DNA of 34,321 nucleotides from a virus: IMG/VR virus record IMGVR_UViG_3300032092_000123, positions 1 through 34,321 of that record; one strand, written 5' to 3'. The notes beneath the pieces are model-generated. The model worked only from the letters and a program-made list of their open reading frames with translations. It ran no database searches and was not told the DNA's origin. Each line of letters starts with the position of its first letter. The stretch's first letter is position 1. Shown in pieces: positions 1-6,775 of this stretch. The translations under genes were made by a program, and so were the position numbers.

Positions 1-306
1 ATTTTGCTGCAAATTAATACCCTCAGCTAAAAAATAAACGACTCGAGCGTAATATGGATAAACCTTTTTAATCATTATCCTATCTGTGAGCTTGTCGATT
101 TCCGCCTCGTATTTTGCTTTGTATACCTCCGCATCCTTTTCCTCCGCCTCGTAATACTCATAATAAGCACTCTGAATATTTACAAGCTCTTGGGGTTTTG
201 TAGGCTCTACAAAGTTTAAAAAGTCGATGTACTGCTTCAGGTTCACGTCCGCCAAAGATTCTGGAAAGGTAAATTTACCGCCCTCGCTGGTATTATACGT
301 CTGCAT
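1..306 (-). CDS. Tail assembly chaperone, N-terminal part (gene split by the ends of the circular map)
   Basis: This is the 5' part of a gene that continues at the other end of the window. The ATG is at 306-304, after a stop overlap of 14 nt with the preceding 121-residue gene. It reads MQTYNTSEGGKFTF, then an acidic, Tyr/Glu-rich helical stretch, and runs into MIKKVYPYYARVV, which is the same sequence found at 34235. Joining at the 121-bp identity gives an uninterrupted 253-residue frame ending at 33705. The last 40 bases here (1-40) differ at six positions from the copy at 34161-34200, so residues near the edge are uncertain. The role is inferred from the second half of the gene and the frameshift signal there. 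Confidence 0.7.
   Translation of the reverse strand, partial: MQTYNTSEGGKFTFPESLADVNLKQYIDFLNFVEPTKPQELVNIQSAYYEYYEAEEKDAEVYKAKYEAEIDKLTDRIMIKKVYPYYARVVYFLAEGINLQQN
41..161. repeat. Left copy of the terminal 121-bp identity
   Basis: These 121 bases are identical to 34201-34321. The flanking bases 1-40 align with 34161-34200 at six mismatches. The identity marks a circular map of about 34,160 bp. Confidence 0.9.
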
Positions 307-658
307 TTTTCTTTTTACCTTTTGCTTTCGCCTCTCTAAATTCGTCCGTTTCGCTTACCGCTAAAACGTTATTAAGCTCCTCAATATCAAATTGTGAAAC
401 CTTTACGTCCTTATTCCTGAGCTTGGCAGCATCGATTAATGAAATTGGCTTTTCCTTTAGTACGACGTTAGCTGTTAAGGCGTTCTCCTTTATAGCTATC
501 TCCCTTTTGAATTTGTTTTCATTCTTTAGGATACCTTTGTGCTTTCCCTTCATATATAGGGCGGTTTGGTTGAATAATGATTTTGTGCTAAAGTCGTGAG
601 AATAGGCATTCAATATTGCCATCCATCTTGCACCGACCTCGAATTCCTCGTTTGTCAT
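293..658 (-). CDS. Hypothetical protein, 121 aa, between terminase and tail chaperone
   Basis: The chosen start is MTNEEFEVGARW at 658; a longer in-frame version would overlap the upstream membrane-protein gene and adds an unlikely basic leader. The product is rich in Lys, Glu and Asn, with no membrane segment or recognisable catalytic motif. The C terminus (EFREAKAKGKKKNADV) is strongly basic. It follows the 83-residue membrane protein by 17 nt and overlaps the tail-chaperone start by 14 nt, so it belongs to the late packaging and tail operon. By position it may be a small virion or neck protein, but nothing in the sequence proves that. Confidence 0.6.
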   Translation of the reverse strand: MTNEEFEVGARWMAILNAYSHDFSTKSLFNQTALYMKGKHKGILKNENKFKREIAIKENALTANVVLKEKPISLIDAAKLRNKDVKVSQFDIEELNNVLAVSETDEFREAKAKGKKKNADV

Positions 659-675
659 AAAATTGTATTTAAGTA

Positions 676-927
676 TTAAAAAAATTGAGTTACTATTATC
701 GCCCCTGCAGCGTATCCGAGCCCGTAACAAAAAGCAAGTTTCGCTCTCTGTCGGTTGTTCTTAGCTTCGATTTGGTACGCAAGGAAGGGAAGCGAGAGAA
801 ACGGACCAATAAAAGCCCAGAATATCATCTTAAACATTGACTTTTCCGCTACTGCAGTAATATAAAACGTGCTCGCTATTTCGATTATAAGCGCAGCAAT
901 AAACAGAATGATATATTTCCTACCCAT
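676..927 (-). CDS. Small membrane protein, 83 aa
   Basis: The protein has three hydrophobic stretches: about residues 4-24 (IILFIAALIIEIASTFYITA), 34-52 and 66-82. Between the second and third lies a charged loop (EAKNNRQR). It starts inside the 3' end of the large terminase gene (8 nt overlap), so it is translationally coupled to it. Small membrane proteins in late operons can be holins, superinfection-exclusion proteins or lysis accessories. No motif allows a choice, and a separate UviB/BhlA-like holin candidate lies at 13913-14437. Confidence 0.6.
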   Translation of the reverse strand: MGRKYIILFIAALIIEIASTFYITAVAEKSMFKMIFWAFIGPFLSLPFLAYQIEAKNNRQRAKLAFCYGLGYAAGAIIVTQFF

Positions 928-2110
928 AGGCTAAAATGTTTTTACTATGACCTTTTTTAAGCATTCCGAGAGCCCAATATCTGCAGGCATCCCAAGCGTG
1001 ATTGAAAGCGTCAACGGGTTGGGGTAATTTTCGCCCGTCCTTAGTTTCCTTCCATTTGTAATTTTGCGCCTCCTTAATCCAGTTTATGCTCTGCTTTGAT
1101 ATATTTACTTTTCCGAATTGCTTAATAAGATTTATCGAATAAGCGACCGAGTCCGCTCCTTTATCTGCAGGGTGAATATTCCAACCGTACATCTTTAGCT
1201 CTGCGATGCTTTTTGGGTCGGCTGAGTCCGCAAAGATTGTGTCTTGTTTTCTTATTCCGAACTCCTTTAGTAAGTTGTTTATATCTCGATTTGTGAGCCC
1301 CGTTTGATATATTACCTCCCTGACAAATATCTCCCCCTCCGATACTCCGCACTCAACCAAAGTGGTCGGGTCGTTGGTGAAGCCAAAGTCCATACCGAAG
1401 CCGTATTTATCTAAGTGGGTCGGCATTTGGTCAACTATTCTATAATCAAAAACAGCCCCCTCAATTTTACCAGTCTGCCCGAGCCCGTATACCCTCCAAA
1501 GCATCGGGTCCTTTTCTTTTAATGCTAATATTCCGTCGACTATTGACTGACTGACAAAATGATTATGCATAAAGTTGGAAATAAAATAAGCTGTTTGAGG
1601 TTGCCCAATTAACTTTTCGTGAGCCCAGAACTCTTGGTTCGGGTTGTAATCGATAAAAACTTTCTTTGACGTCCTAAGGTTCAACTCGTTAAATATGTCC
1701 CAGTGTACCCCGTTTGCCTCGTTTACAAATAAAACTTGTCGCTTTCCGTTCTTTGCATCCTGAGACGTTTGGTAGGAGGTAAACTCAATAAGTGAACCGT
1801 TGTTAAATTTATAGCTCTTTGTACTTTTATTAAATTGCCCGTCAAGGCTTGCCAGTATGAAGGGGGTTTCCGATACAATTTTTTCGCTGTCCCTTATAGA
1901 GCCCTTTGCGAGGTTTGGGTAGTCCTGACCAACAACCGTAATAATCCAACCCTCATTCTCGATAGCCAAAACAAAAAGAACCTGCATTATTGCATATGTT
2001 TTCCCCGCTGCCGTTCCGCCTTGATTTATGCAAATAACCTTTTTTGAGGGGTCAACATTTGCGAAAAGCTCGGGGGTTTTGTTCCACCTAAAGAGTGAGG
2101 TTGTGTTCAT
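920..2110 (-). CDS. terL: Terminase large subunit
   Basis: This is the ATP-driven DNA packaging motor with its headful or cos-cutting nuclease. The N-terminal ATPase has Walker A GGTAAGKT at residues 31-38, Walker B VLFVNE at 126-131 and a downstream VFIDYNPN strand near 151-158. The C-terminal RNase H-like nuclease shows Asp241 in GMDFGFTNDPT, Asp295/Asp298 in FADSADPK, and Asp374 in NHAWDACRYW. At 396 residues it is typical of the PBSX-like terminase families, though slightly short. Its start overlaps the small-subunit stop as ATGA (2107-2110). Both nuclease and ATPase residues are intact, so it should be functional. Confidence 0.93.
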   Translation of the reverse strand: MNTTSLFRWNKTPELFANVDPSKKVICINQGGTAAGKTYAIMQVLFVLAIENEGWIITVVGQDYPNLAKGSIRDSEKIVSETPFILASLDGQFNKSTKSYKFNNGSLIEFTSYQTSQDAKNGKRQVLFVNEANGVHWDIFNELNLRTSKKVFIDYNPNQEFWAHEKLIGQPQTAYFISNFMHNHFVSQSIVDGILALKEKDPMLWRVYGLGQTGKIEGAVFDYRIVDQMPTHLDKYGFGMDFGFTNDPTTLVECGVSEGEIFVREVIYQTGLTNRDINNLLKEFGIRKQDTIFADSADPKSIAELKMYGWNIHPADKGADSVAYSINLIKQFGKVNISKQSINWIKEAQNYKWKETKDGRKLPQPVDAFNHAWDACRYWALGMLKKGHSKNILAYG

Positions 2111-2442
2111 TGCTCAGGTTTAAAAGGGAGTTTTTCTTTGCCCTCAATAACATTTATAGTAAAATCGATTTTCTCTCCCTCTGCCCCCGTTATTTCCGTT
2201 TTCTGCGTCGGCTTCCCGTAGGTATAACTCAACAACATTTCGACGGCTTTTAAATCCCCCTTGAGGGCTTTATTAACTACAACGGTCATTAAGCCATCGA
2301 TAAGCTGGCTATTGTTTTTCTCTTGGCTCAGTAGGTCTTTGAGTACCTCTTTAATGTCTCTAAGCGAGCCCTTCGGTCTTCCGTTCGGGTTTCCCGTTTG
2401 CCCTTTTTTGAATTTAAACTTTTGAATATCCTCTTTACTCAT
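2107..2442 (-). CDS. Putative terminase small subunit (DUF5681-like N terminus)
   Basis: The preferred start is MSKEDIQKFKFKKGQ at 2442 (111 aa); an upstream ATG at 2520 would overlap the previous gene. The N terminus carries the pattern KKGQTGNPNGRPKGS, which defines the DUF5681-type domain often found just before phage terminase genes. A helical region with DLLSQEKNN and VEMLLSYTYGKPTQK follows. DUF5681 plus the ATGA overlap with the large terminase supports a DNA-recognition role in packaging. I see no clear helix-turn-helix, so the small-subunit call rests partly on position. Confidence 0.7.
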   Translation of the reverse strand: MSKEDIQKFKFKKGQTGNPNGRPKGSLRDIKEVLKDLLSQEKNNSQLIDGLMTVVVNKALKGDLKAVEMLLSYTYGKPTQKTEITGAEGEKIDFTINVIEGKEKLPFKPEQ

Positions 2443-2461
2443 ACGTGCTGTTTTTGTGCTG

Positions 2462-2770
2462 TTATACTTTAGCCCTGCCAGTCGCAGCGTGAAGCTTTGA
2501 ATAATCTCTAAACCCTGCAATATAGCTCTTATAGTTAATATACTTTTGGTTGTCTAAGTTCCTATAATACCAATCCGTAATAAGCTCAGCGGGTTGGTTC
2601 GTGTCTATGTCGGTACGTATGTCGTCAAAGTCAAAGTAAAAGTCCGATATGACTGCAATTGTCCCTATTTCGTTACCAATCCACCCGTCGAACAAAAGGT
2701 CTTGTTTATCGCAAAAGGCTTCGACGTACGCCTCACAAACTTTATCGTATTGTTTCTTAATATTTTTCAC
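2462..2770 (-). CDS. Hypothetical acidic protein, 102 aa
   Basis: The start codon is GTG at 2770 and overlaps the TGA of the preceding 56-residue gene (GTGA), as expected for coupled translation. The protein is rich in Asp, Tyr and aromatic residues (DFYFDFDDIRTDIDT), with no recognisable domain. It ends 20 nt before the putative small terminase start. It is probably an accessory protein of the packaging segment. Confidence 0.55.
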   Translation of the reverse strand: MKNIKKQYDKVCEAYVEAFCDKQDLLFDGWIGNEIGTIAVISDFYFDFDDIRTDIDTNQPAELITDWYYRNLDNQKYINYKSYIAGFRDYSKLHAATGRAKV

Positions 2771-2937
2771 AATTGCAATAATTTTTTTAAGTCCTCAAAT
2801 ACCCCGCTCAGGTTATCAATCTTCGACTCGAGCTGCTCATCGCAGGGGTTGTCCATTTGTACCCAGCTGAGAGCTTCCAGAAATCCCCTTAGGTACTCGA
2901 ATTTCCGTTTTAATCTTTGTCTTTCCGTGTGAGTCAT
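2767..2937 (-). CDS. Small hypothetical protein, 56 aa
   Basis: The ATG at 2937-2935 overlaps the TGA of the upstream gene (ATGA), and its own TGA (2769-2767) overlaps the GTG of the next gene. The two four-base overlaps fill the space between 2770 and 2934 exactly and are strong evidence that it is translated. The protein begins MTHTERQRLKRKFEYLRGFL and is charged and helical, with heptad-like leucines towards the C terminus (LSGVFEDLKKLLQL). It may be a short coiled coil. Function unknown. Confidence 0.6.
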   Translation of the reverse strand: MTHTERQRLKRKFEYLRGFLEALSWVQMDNPCDEQLESKIDNLSGVFEDLKKLLQL

Positions 2938-3395
2938 TTTTCCAAGCTTTCTACTTTTCTAATTGCCCAAGCGATACCCTCATCTCCGCCCCAAGCGTCC
3001 CACATCAACCCGCCACAACCCTCATTATAGGGTCGGTCCTTATTCTGTTTGTGCCTTATAAATGCTGCCATCCTTTTGATTGTTTCTAAGCTTATCGGCT
3101 CTCGGTTCGCTAACTGGTTAGCCCGTGCCCATCCGACAAGAGTCCCGCACCCTCTCGGGTTGCCGTTTTCCTCTTTCCACTTTAGAGCCCTCTTTGCATT
3201 GTTGACGGCTGACTCTGGGTAATCGGTAAAGCTTTCGCCCCGCACCTGAGCACTTTTTTCGCTCTCGTAAGTAATTGAGCAAACTGCATAACGTTGCCTT
3301 ATGTCGGTGTACTCTGATTGCATTATCTTGCTCTCCATACATCGATTAATAAAGTCGTCGATATTTTCTCCTTTTTTTGGAAGTGGTATTGGCAT
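2934..3395 (-). CDS. Phage protein with KGE...RCM and GCGGLMWDAWGG motifs, 153 aa
   Basis: The N terminus (MPIPLPKKGENIDDFINRCM, then QRYAVC) matches a short leader motif common on phage head-protease and packaging-associated proteins. The second half contains AVNNAKRALKWKEENGNP, GWARANQLANREPISLETIKRM, AAFIRHKQN and EGCGGLMWDAWGG, a conserved domain found in many phage structural loci, alone or fused to prohead proteases. Conserved Cys, Trp and His residues suggest a compact fold. I do not know its biochemical function. It lies between the TET/JBP-like gene and the terminase genes, with a 1-nt gap on one side and ATGA coupling on the other. Confidence 0.65.
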   Translation of the reverse strand: MPIPLPKKGENIDDFINRCMESKIMQSEYTDIRQRYAVCSITYESEKSAQVRGESFTDYPESAVNNAKRALKWKEENGNPRGCGTLVGWARANQLANREPISLETIKRMAAFIRHKQNKDRPYNEGCGGLMWDAWGGDEGIAWAIRKVESLEK

Positions 3396-3396
3396 A

Positions 3397-4239
3397 TTAT
3401 TTATTTTGAGTATTATTTCGTGGGTCTATATTTTCAGCTCTTTTCTTTGCTCTTTGAGTGCTTAATTTTTGCAGCCTTTCGACTTCCATTTTAAAAGGAT
3501 AGCAATGCTTCATATTTTCCAAAGTATAATAAACTATCGAAGCACGATAAGGGTTCTTTTTAGTTTGAATAATAGGCATCACCCCGTGAATTTCATTTTG
3601 CCCGTCAAAAACTGCTAAGCAGCAATCACCTTGCTCGAGTGCGAAACCATATTCAGGAAAAACAAGTTCGCCCCCTAAAATTCCGTCTTTTAAAATTAAA
3701 ACGTTTGAAAGGTTGCCTCTGAAATTTCCCGTGTCTTTGTGGTATTTTATAGCGTGGTTGACATTTATATTTGCCGTTGTAAATGGTTGATTTTCATTTA
3801 ATAAATAATCATTATTTACATTTTCTTTAATTACATTTAAATCGTGATTATATTGCTCAGGTAAATATTTTTCATAAATACTGGTTAAAACCTGCATAAA
3901 AGTAAAAAGCCTCTGAGCGTTTAATTTTTCTGATTTCGTTTTTTCTGAGAATCGACAATAATCATTCCTTAGTGGAATTCTGGGAAGCGAACCAAAGACA
4001 CTTGATTGAGTAGGTAAAGCTCTTCGAGTTCTATATGTTTTGACATATTTTGTTTCAAGTGTAGCCTTTCTTATTTCGTTTATTAATTCGTGCTTAATCT
4101 TTATATAAATACCGACAACCTTTCCATTTTTTGTAAATAAAGTATCACTATCAATTAAAATTGAATAATCACTTTTTGCAGGCGTTTGCTTTATTAAGTT
4201 ACTGCAATCTTTAATTTTTACAAGTTCAAATGTTTTCAT
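3397..4239 (-). CDS. TET/JBP-like 2-oxoglutarate/Fe(II) dioxygenase (DNA base oxygenase)
   Basis: The double-stranded beta-helix signature is clear. The iron ligands are His167-x-Asp169 in AIKYHKDTGN and distal His218 in NEIHGVMPI, and the 2-oxoglutarate-binding Arg is probably Arg232 in YRASIVYY. Between them lie GGELVFPEYGF and EQGDCCLAVFDG, as in the TET/JBP family, and an upstream stretch around residues 84-97 (GSLPRIPLRNDYCR) also fits. Family members hydroxylate 5-methylcytosine or thymine in DNA, often as the first step of hypermodification. The gene is more AT-rich than its neighbours, which suggests later acquisition. It overlaps the ParB-like gene by 14 nt, so the two are co-translated. 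Substrate is not determinable here. Confidence 0.8.
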   Translation of the reverse strand: MKTFELVKIKDCSNLIKQTPAKSDYSILIDSDTLFTKNGKVVGIYIKIKHELINEIRKATLETKYVKTYRTRRALPTQSSVFGSLPRIPLRNDYCRFSEKTKSEKLNAQRLFTFMQVLTSIYEKYLPEQYNHDLNVIKENVNNDYLLNENQPFTTANINVNHAIKYHKDTGNFRGNLSNVLILKDGILGGELVFPEYGFALEQGDCCLAVFDGQNEIHGVMPIIQTKKNPYRASIVYYTLENMKHCYPFKMEVERLQKLSTQRAKKRAENIDPRNNTQNK

Positions 4240-4858
4240 TTTCCATAATTTTTAAAATAATTTGACTATTATCTTCGAGGTTGTACTTTAATTGCTTTGC
4301 TTCAAACCATTTTACAACTTTCTCAAAAGTTTCATTTTCATAAACCAAAAACATTCTTTTTAATTCTGAATTCATAAACTTATCGAGCTTACTCAATTGG
4401 TCTAAGCCCTCGTAATCTTCATTATTTGTTAAATTATCTATAAAGTTAGGAACTTCCATCCCCCACTCCTCCAGTTCCAGAGCATCCCACTCATTAGCCA
4501 AATTTTCCCAGTCATTCTCCCCGAAAGCGACATTGTCCTTAATCGTAATAGCTCGCAATTGTTCAGCTGAGTAGTCCGCAGGAAGTACCTTGCAGGGTAG
4601 CTCTTTATATCCGAGTTCCTTACAAGCCGTGAATCGCATATTACCCCCGATAATAACAAATTTATCATTATACGGGTAAACAATAAGCTCCCGAGCCCCA
4701 AGCATTTCGGGATTGCCCTCGATAGACTTTTTTAGCTTTTCGAACTTTGCGTCCTTAATTAAGCGAGGGTTTTTTGGTAGTCCGTCAATCTGCCCCTTGT
4801 TCTGCTCAATAGAGCTAACTTGGATTAACTTACTTTTGATAATTTCAATTTTTTGCAT
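4226..4858 (-). CDS. ParB-like (ParB/Srx fold) protein, 210 aa
   Basis: The N-terminal ParB-like domain shows an initial strand KIEIIKSKLIQVSSIEQN, a basic NPR motif (KNPRLIKD), and the ParB box as VIIGGNMRFTACKELGYKELPCKV near residues 68-91. The tail EQLRAITIKDNVAFGENDWENLANEW is the usual continuation in phage ParB-like proteins. The superfamily includes nucleases, CTPases and kinases, so activity cannot be fixed. It is the first gene of the late operon, starts about 20 nt from the divergent promoter and overlaps the TET/JBP-like gene. That pairing suggests a role in DNA modification rather than partition. Confidence 0.75.
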   Translation of the reverse strand: MQKIEIIKSKLIQVSSIEQNKGQIDGLPKNPRLIKDAKFEKLKKSIEGNPEMLGARELIVYPYNDKFVIIGGNMRFTACKELGYKELPCKVLPADYSAEQLRAITIKDNVAFGENDWENLANEWDALELEEWGMEVPNFIDNLTNNEDYEGLDQLSKLDKFMNSELKRMFLVYENETFEKVVKWFEAKQLKYNLEDNSQIILKIMENENI

Positions 4859-4870
4859 TATATTTGTACT

Positions 4871-4904
4871 TTTGATGCGAATATAGAATTATTTTGTAAA
4901 TTTG
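4871..4904 (+). promoter_or_regulatory. Bacteroidetes-type promoter of the single plus-strand gene
   Basis: TTTG at 4871-4874 and an exact TAnnTTTG box (TAAATTTG, 4897-4904) lie 22 nt apart. The ATG follows 20 nt after the -7 box, leaving a short A-rich leader without a Shine-Dalgarno sequence. The element interleaves with the minus-strand promoter at 4878-4909, so the two may exclude each other. Confidence 0.65.
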
Positions 4905-4909
4905 TCAAA
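4878..4909 (-). promoter_or_regulatory. Bacteroidetes-type promoter of the late packaging/tail operon
   Basis: Read on the minus strand, TTTG (4909-4906) is followed after 20 nt by TATATTCG (4885-4878). This is one mismatch from the Bacteroidetes -7 consensus TAnnTTTG, and the spacing agrees with the -33 TTTG. It lies 20 nt upstream of the ParB-like start codon and diverges from the plus-strand promoter over the same bases. Confidence 0.6.
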
Positions 4910-4924
4910 CAAAAACGTTAAATT

Positions 4925-5257
4925 ATGAAAAATCTTAAAACTTGTGTCGTTATTGCTGCCGAACTTATTACGAGCATCGGGAAAGTAGTTGAGGACAAAA
5001 AAGTCCAATTTTCGGAAATTCTGGGCTTGGCTCCTGAGCTTTTTAAAATACCAAAGTTGGTGTCGAACCTTGATGAGGCAATCCTCGAACTCAAGGCGGG
5101 TATCTCTCCAGAATATGCAAACGAGATTAAGTCGGAGGTTGCTGCGAGGCTAAAGCTCGATAATGCCAAAGCCGAAATTATAGTCGAGGCAACAATTAGT
5201 TGGTTGCTCATTACATCGAGTACCGTTATGCAAACAATATCTCAGTTAAAGAAATAG
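4925..5257 (+). CDS. Conserved-type small phage protein, 110 aa (only plus-strand gene)
   Basis: The product begins MKNLKTCVVIAAELITSIGK and continues with EDKKVQFSEILGLAPELFKIPKL. Small proteins of this style (hydrophobic helix, then a DGK.....D..KL segment) occur in many flavobacterial phages without known function. The C terminus is again helical and hydrophobic (IIVEATISWLLITSSTVMQ), so membrane association is possible, but no clear single-spanning segment is visible. It has its own promoter (4871-4904) and terminator (5286-5310), which makes it an independent unit facing away from everything else. A regulatory or lysis-related role is possible. Confidence 0.75.
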   Translation: MKNLKTCVVIAAELITSIGKVVEDKKVQFSEILGLAPELFKIPKLVSNLDEAILELKAGISPEYANEIKSEVAARLKLDNAKAEIIVEATISWLLITSSTVMQTISQLKK

Positions 5258-5285
5258 TTTTTCATTTTAGTTTTTTAGAAGTGTG

Positions 5286-5310
5286 CCCCGTAGAGATACG
5301 GGGTTTTTTT
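5286..5310 (+). terminator. Rho-independent terminator of the plus-strand gene
   Basis: A perfect 7-bp stem CCCCGTA/TACGGGG with a GAGA loop is followed directly by seven T residues (5304-5310). It lies 28 nt after the stop codon of the plus-strand gene. Confidence 0.88.
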
Positions 5311-5314
5311 ATGC

Positions 5315-5342
5315 AAAAAGCCGTCCCAAAGTTGAGACGGCT
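5315..5342 (-). terminator. Rho-independent terminator at the end of the early operon
   Basis: On the minus strand the stem AGCCGTC (5342-5336) pairs with GACGGCT (5325-5319) across a 10-nt loop and runs into TTTTT. It lies convergent to the plus-strand terminator, four bases away, so the two transcription units are insulated from each other. Confidence 0.82.
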
Positions 5343-5371
5343 AATAATAACAAACAAACTACAGAAAGGAA

Positions 5372-5473
5372 CTAAATTTTATTATTATAGTTACCGATTT
5401 TTTGTTTTGCAGTCGCTAACATAGTAATTCCGACTCCAAGAAAAAAACCAGTACATAAAGAGAATAGTATCAT
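5372..5473 (-). CDS. Possible 33-aa membrane peptide
   Basis: An ATG at 5473-5471 opens a 33-codon frame (MILFSLCTGFFLGVGITMLA, then TAKQKIGNYNNKI) that ends at 5372, just before the early-operon terminator. It has one clear N-terminal transmembrane segment of about 20 residues and a basic tail, a common form for small phage membrane peptides. The leader is A/T-rich, like those of other genes here. Evidence is limited to its shape, its place between RadC and the terminator, and the lack of any other gene there. Confidence 0.45.
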   Translation of the reverse strand: MILFSLCTGFFLGVGITMLATAKQKIGNYNNKI

Positions 5474-5493
5474 TTTATTGAATTTTAAAGGGT

Positions 5494-5928
5494 TTATAAA
5501 TAACAATTGTCACGGAAAGAAAAATAATTGCTCTCAGTCAAGATTATGTGGTCCAATACCTTAACATCGAGTAAATCAAGAGCTTTAACAATCTTATTCG
5601 TAATTTCAAAATCTTGCTCACTGGGGCGAAGGTTTCCGCTCGGGTGGTTGTGAGCTAATATAACCCCGCTTGCAAGGTTTTCGACTGCATACTTAGCAAT
5701 TAGTTTGATATCGACAATAGTTGAGCATATTCCGCCCTGAGATATTTTTGCGTAGCCAGTTGTCTCGTTTCTCCTGCTCAGGGTTAAAATAAAAAAACTC
5801 TCAAATACGTTTATATCCTCAAAGTAAAATTGGCGTATAAAATCTGCGCTTTGCTTGCTCTCGCTTATTTGTATGCTCGGGAATTCTGATTGAACTTTTT
5901 TAAGCGTGAAAAGTGGTGTCGTTTTCAT
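5494..5928 (-). CDS. radC: RadC-like JAB/MPN-domain protein
   Basis: The JAB/MPN metalloprotease-like core is complete: Glu44 in VFESFF, His93 and His95 in ILAHNHPSGN, Ser98 and Asp106 in RPSEQDFEI. The product (144 aa) lacks the N-terminal helix-hairpin-helix of bacterial RadC, as is usual for phage and plasmid copies. RadC-family proteins are tied to DNA processing and anti-restriction loci, but their reaction is unsettled. Its leader has two tandem decamers (TTTGAAGTGT and TTTAAAGTGT on the plus strand, 5931-5950), shared with other early genes. It is the last large gene of the early operon. Confidence 0.85.
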   Translation of the reverse strand: MKTTPLFTLKKVQSEFPSIQISESKQSADFIRQFYFEDINVFESFFILTLSRRNETTGYAKISQGGICSTIVDIKLIAKYAVENLASGVILAHNHPSGNLRPSEQDFEITNKIVKALDLLDVKVLDHIILTESNYFSFRDNCYL

Positions 5929-5951
5929 TGTTTGAAGTGTTTTAAAGTGTT

Positions 5952-6431
5952 TTATCGAATATTTAAAGATACATTTTCCACAATAAGAGCCCCGTCGATT
6001 ATTTGACCTCCCTCGAGTGCTTCCTTTAATGCTGTTTTGTTCGGCTCGGTCTTAATACGCAAAAATTCGGTCGGGATAAGGCTTTCGTCCGTAATTGATA
6101 CAGACTTACTCTTCCTGCTCGATATTGTCACAAAAGCCGTTTTTATTTGCCCGTGAGCGATAACTGACTCGAGTAGCGTGTCGGCTAATTTGTCGGCCGA
6201 GGTTTCGTAACGTTTTGCTATCTCCTGCAGGCGTTTTATTTCGCTTTTAATCAGCTCCGCTTGAGACTTTAATTGCTTAATTACATAAACATACCCTTCG
6301 CCTTTAGTAAGTCGCTCAGACTCGGAAATTTCGAGGGCTGCCTCGAGCTCTGGGGTCATTTCTCCCCCGTTGTTTTCAATCTCGTTGTAAATTTCGTACA
6401 ACTCCGCATCGATGTTAAATAGATTTTTCAT
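5952..6431 (-). CDS. Gp157-family (siphovirus Gp157) protein
   Basis: The 159-residue product has the Gp157 layout: an N-terminal acidic helical region (NIDAELYEIYNEIENNGGEM), a long coiled coil with KSEIKRLQEIAKRYETSADKL, then ITDESLIPTEFLRIKTEPNKTALKEAL and GALIVENVSLNIR at the end. The family is widespread in phage early regions and has been linked to phage resistance in Streptococcus thermophilus, but its molecular role is unknown. Two tandem TTTGAAGTG elements (6434-6452 on the plus strand) lie directly before the ATG. The gene sits downstream of the terminator that closes the 6500-6775 unit. Confidence 0.85.
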   Translation of the reverse strand: MKNLFNIDAELYEIYNEIENNGGEMTPELEAALEISESERLTKGEGYVYVIKQLKSQAELIKSEIKRLQEIAKRYETSADKLADTLLESVIAHGQIKTAFVTISSRKSKSVSITDESLIPTEFLRIKTEPNKTALKEALEGGQIIDGALIVENVSLNIR

Positions 6432-6452
6432 TGTTTGAAGTGTTTTGAAGTG

Positions 6453-6480
6453 AAAAAAATACGGTTTGAGGCTGACCGTA
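6453..6480 (-). terminator. Terminator of the 91-aa cassette gene
   Basis: On the minus strand TACGGT (6480-6475) pairs with ACCGTA (6465-6460) and is followed by seven T residues. An alternative GGTTT/AAACC stem overlaps it. The same layout, with related sequence, occurs at 23670-23701. Confidence 0.7.
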
Positions 6481-6499
6481 AACCTTAATGTTTTGATTA

Positions 6500-6775
6500 T
6501 TATCTTAATTCATAAGCAAAAAGACATTGAAATTCTCCGTTTTTATCTTTTTTAAGAAATGGTTCATAGTCACTTGTTTTATAAATATCTTCTGTGTCCC
6601 AGAATTCGCTATTAAATGCCACCTTATAATCTAAAAACATTATAATAACTGGGTGCTCCTCGCCATAAATTGGGTGTTCAATTAATTGAATTTCTTGACC
6701 ACGTTTGTTTTTGAATTGCGATAAAATTGTTGGAGACAAACTTTGTAGTTTAGTGAAATTTAATTTCTGTAACAT
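6500..6775 (-). CDS. Hypothetical protein, 91 aa, in a moron-like cassette
   Basis: The start MLQKLNFTKLQSLSP at 6775 is preferred; an ATG further up lies upstream of the promoter-operator and would not be transcribed. The product has no recognised domain, with HPIYGEEHPVIIMFLDYKVAF in the middle. It is AT-rich and is enclosed by its own promoter-operator (6819-6856) and terminator (6453-6480). This matches the cassette at 23670-24164 and is typical of a moron, a phage gene carried with its own regulation. The leader has an ACACTTCAAAA element 15 nt before the ATG. Confidence 0.65.
   Translation of the reverse strand: MLQKLNFTKLQSLSPTILSQFKNKRGQEIQLIEHPIYGEEHPVIIMFLDYKVAFNSEFWDTEDIYKTSDYEPFLKKDKNGEFQCLFAYELR

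Noticed and set aside
1835-2047. Plus-strand frames opposite the terminase and other late genes
   Set aside because: These are shadows of strongly supported minus-strand genes.
4226-4858. Plasmid-type partition system
   Set aside because: Only a ParB-like domain is present, with no ParA partner or parS-like repeats, and it is coupled to an oxygenase.
4918-5211. Minus-strand frame opposite the plus-strand gene
   Set aside because: It lies fully antisense to a gene with its own promoter and terminator and has no family features.
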